64,000 bases of DNA. Source: Pseudomonas sp. ACN8 (GTDB lineage: Bacteria > Pseudomonadota > Gammaproteobacteria > Pseudomonadales > Pseudomonadaceae). The notes under the pieces are model-generated. The model made no database searches. It was not told where the DNA came from and saw nothing but the letters and a program-made list of their open reading frames with translations. This document shows, piece by piece, positions 61,883-64,000 of the stretch (position 1 is the stretch's first letter; every line of letters starts with the position of its first letter). The stretch is from the NCBI RefSeq assembly GCF_002303925.1, contig NZ_MRCS01000035.1, positions 1 to 64,000 on the forward strand, written 5' to 3'. Made by a program: the position numbers and the translations under genes.

Positions 61883-61984
61883 TTGTAGGAGCGAGCTTGC
61901 TCGCGAAAAATTATCTGACACCTCGGTCTTACCGGAAAAACGTGTCACCGTTGACGATTTTCGCGAGCAAGCTCGCTCCTACAA
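61883..61984. repeat. REPIN (GGAGCGAGCTTGCTCGCGAA type)
   Basis: Inverted arms GGAGCGAGCTTGCTCGCGAA and complement flank about 50 bp between the sigma gene promoter and the exonuclease gene end. The spacer ends CGTTGACGATTT, not the GTGAACGATAACGC form. Confidence 0.87.
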
Positions 61985-61998
61985 GGATGGCATGTGGG

Positions 61999-62706
61999 TC
62001 AGAAAGACGGCGCCTGTTGCCGTCGCTTCCACTGATTCAAGCGCTGTTGCAAATTCAACGGGCTGTGGATTTGCTGCTGTTGCGCACGGCTGAACAGGAT
62101 CAACATCAATTCAGCGGTGGCCAGGGCGTCGGCGCTGGCGTGGTGGCGCTCGAAGACTTCGAGCTTGAACCAGTCGATCCAGTCGTCCAGCCCGGCCTCG
62201 CGAATGTGCGCCTGGGGGCATAGCAGCGGCGCAATGTCTGCCACGTCCAGAAAGGCATGCTGCAACTTGTAACCCAGATGATCCTTCAGTGCGCGCCCCA
62301 ACATATGCTGGTCGAACGGCGCATGAAAGGCCAAAACCGGGCTGTCTCCGACAAACTCCATGAATTCGAGCAGCGCCTCGGCTGGATCACTGCCGGCAGC
62401 AATTGCACTAGGGCCCAAGCCGTGGATCAGCACGCTGGGGCCGAGTTTGAGTTCCTCGCATTGCAAGGTTCGCTCGAACTGTCGGCTGAAATCGATCGCG
62501 CCATCCTCGATCACCACGGCGCCGATGGACAGTACCCGGTCCTTGTTCATATTCAGCCCGGTGGTTTCCAGGTCGAGCACTACCCAGCGCTGCTCGCGCA
62601 GGCTGCAATCACTCAAACCGGTGACCGTCGGCAGGCGTTGAAGGCGTTGCTGCAGGTCGGCGGACAAGCTCGGGCCGGCCGGGCGCAGCCATGAAAACAG
62701 GCTCAT
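61999..62706 (-). CDS. DnaQ-like 3'-5' exonuclease
   Basis: This 235-residue DEDDh exonuclease has Exo I VLDLETTGL (residues about 43-51), Exo II AFHAPFDQHML near 128, and Exo III HHASADALATAELML near 189. It is a stand-alone epsilon-like enzyme, not part of Pol III by context. It overlaps the following CBS/DUF294 gene by four bases (the latter's stop codon at 62703), and the two form an operon seen in many pseudomonads. Confidence 0.88.
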   Translation of the reverse strand: MSLFSWLRPAGPSLSADLQQRLQRLPTVTGLSDCSLREQRWVVLDLETTGLNMNKDRVLSIGAVVIEDGAIDFSRQFERTLQCEELKLGPSVLIHGLGPSAIAAGSDPAEALLEFMEFVGDSPVLAFHAPFDQHMLGRALKDHLGYKLQHAFLDVADIAPLLCPQAHIREAGLDDWIDWFKLEVFERHHASADALATAELMLILFSRAQQQQIHSPLNLQQRLNQWKRRQQAPSF

Positions 62707-64000
62707 AACTGATACCGCAAGGCCAGGCTGCTTTGCAGGCGCTGTGCCTGGCGCAGGGACTCACGCAGGATGCGCCGGTCCAGATGATTGAGGCTGTCGG
62801 GATCGACCCGGTTCGAGTAAGGAAAATTCTCCCGGGTCTGTAGTTGATGTTGCTGCATGCGGGTTTGCTGGATGAAGTGATAGGCCTCTTCGTACGCGGC
62901 GCCGTCCAGGGGAGCGATGATCTCCTTTTCGACCAACTGGCGAAAACGCTCCAGCGTGTTGTTCGCTTCGATACCGTGGACCAGGGCCAGCAACCGGGCG
63001 CCGTCGACAAAGGGCGCCAGACCCTGGATCTTCAGGTCCAGGGTGGCTTTCTCGCCATTTTTACGCGCCAGCACGAACTCGCGGAAACGTCCTACGGGCG
63101 GGCGATTGCGTAGCGCATTCTCGGCCATCATGCGCTGGAACAAACGGTTGTCGCCGACCTGATCGAGAATGCCCCGACGCAACTGCTCACAGCCTTGTTC
63201 GTTGCCCCAGACCACGCGCAAGTCGAAATAGATGCTCGAACCCAGCAGGTTCTCCGGGGTTGCCTCACGGATAAACGCCGCGAAGCGCCGCGCCCATTCG
63301 GCCCGGGACAGGCACAGCTCGGGGTTGCCGGCCATGATATTGCCCTTGCACAGGGTGAAACCACACAGCGCCAGGCTCTGGTTGATCTGCTGGGCAATGG
63401 GCAGCAGCTTGCCGCGAATCTCGGCCGCATGGGCCGCATCCCTGGCTTCGAACAGAATGCCGTTGTCCTGGTCGGTGTGCAGGGTCTGCTCGCGACGGCC
63501 TTCGCTGCCGAAGCACAGCCAGCTGAACGGCACGCCGGGGTCGCCTTTTTCGGCGAGGATCAGTTCGATAACCCGGCACACGGTGTGGTCGTTGAGCAAG
63601 GTGATGATGTGGGTGATCTGCGTCGAAGACGCGCCATGGGCCAGCATGCGCTCGACCAGTTGACCGATTTCGCCCCGTAGCGCCACCAGGTTTTCCACTT
63701 TCTGGGCATTGCGGATAGTGCGCGCCAGGTGCACCAGGTCGACCCGTTGCAGGGAAAACAGATCGCGCTCGGAAACCACGCCGCACAAGCGCTGGTCCTT
63801 GACCAGGCAGACATGGGCGATGTGACGCTCGGTCATGGCAATCGCCGCGTCGAATGCACTGTGATCCGGCGACAGGAAGAACGGCGCCCGGGTCATGTGC
63901 CCATCGATGGCTTCGTTGAAATCACTGCTGCCGTTGGCCACGGTCTGGCGCAGGTCGCGCAGGGTGAAAATCCCCAATGGCGCCTTGCACTCATCGACCA
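62703..64000 (-). CDS. CBS-domain DUF294 nucleotidyltransferase-like protein, N-terminus outside window
   Basis: The frame is open to the window edge; the codons before residue MGIFTLRD read VDECKAPLGIFTL, so the visible start is internal. Visible parts are CBS-type repeats (about the first 140 residues), a DUF294 nucleotidyltransferase domain with GSEGRREQTLHTDQDNG, and a DUF294 C-terminal helical domain. The gene probably continues with a cyclic-nucleotide or CBS domain beyond 64000. Its role is unknown; it is paired with an exonuclease. Confidence 0.85.
   Translation of the reverse strand, partial: VDECKAPLGIFTLRDLRQTVANGSSDFNEAIDGHMTRAPFFLSPDHSAFDAAIAMTERHIAHVCLVKDQRLCGVVSERDLFSLQRVDLVHLARTIRNAQKVENLVALRGEIGQLVERMLAHGASSTQITHIITLLNDHTVCRVIELILAEKGDPGVPFSWLCFGSEGRREQTLHTDQDNGILFEARDAAHAAEIRGKLLPIAQQINQSLALCGFTLCKGNIMAGNPELCLSRAEWARRFAAFIREATPENLLGSSIYFDLRVVWGNEQGCEQLRRGILDQVGDNRLFQRMMAENALRNRPPVGRFREFVLARKNGEKATLDLKIQGLAPFVDGARLLALVHGIEANNTLERFRQLVEKEIIAPLDGAAYEEAYHFIQQTRMQQHQLQTRENFPYSNRVDPDSLNHLDRRILRESLRQAQRLQSSLALRYQL

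Overview
The window is a chromosomal segment of a Pseudomonas of the fluorescens group. This is inferred from the high GC content, the many imperfect-palindrome REP/REPIN elements ending in (GTAGGAGCGAGC / TGCTCGCGATGG) or (GTGGGAGCCAGCC / TGCTGGCGATGG), and a gene order matching the known pseudomonad choline/betaine/carnitine region. No rRNA, tRNA, IS element, prophage or CRISPR was seen.

About 80% of the window is one metabolic island for quaternary amines. Positions 3.2-12.7 kb carry choline uptake and oxidation (betA, betB, betI, divergent betT) and the choline/betaine ABC transporter (cbcXWV). Positions 13.2-16.2 kb carry L-serine dehydratase and the master activator gene gbdR. Positions 16.9-22.9 kb carry carnitine catabolism: a gamma-butyrobetaine hydroxylase gene, cdhB, cdhA, cdhC and caiX, with cdhR divergent. 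Positions 24.1-31.9 kb carry the dimethylglycine demethylase operon: an M19-like protein, a DUF5943-like protein, dgcA, dgcB and a dedicated ETF pair. Positions 34.2-36.9 kb carry the divergent glycine betaine demethylase genes gbcA and gbcB. Positions 37-39 kb carry an SDR and a threonine aldolase. Positions 40.2-49.3 kb carry the sarcosine and one-carbon operon glyA1-soxBDAG-purU-fdhA. Together these convert choline or carnitine to glycine betaine, then dimethylglycine, sarcosine, glycine, serine and pyruvate, and dispose of the released formaldehyde.

The flanks are unrelated. At 0.1-2.9 kb is a TldD/TldE-like protease pair. At 49.5-55.3 kb are a DUF2780-like exported protein, an acyltransferase, a retropepsin-like protein and creBCD. 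At 55.4-61.8 kb are a glutathione S-transferase and an iron-uptake cluster (PepSY membrane protein, TonB receptor with signalling domain, FecR-like anti-sigma, ECF sigma). At the end are a DEDDh exonuclease and a truncated CBS/DUF294 gene.

The most unusual non-coding structure is at 33.40-33.97 kb. It holds four same-orientation, diverged repeats spaced 161, 182 and 182 bp, each carrying a perfect DnaA-box 9-mer (TGTGGATAA), in a 790-bp gene-free region. Other points of interest are a terminator-like leader in front of betT, direct repeats with 20-21-bp phasing at several promoters, an orphan plus-strand terminator that may end a small RNA, and an M19 protein that has lost some of its metal ligands.
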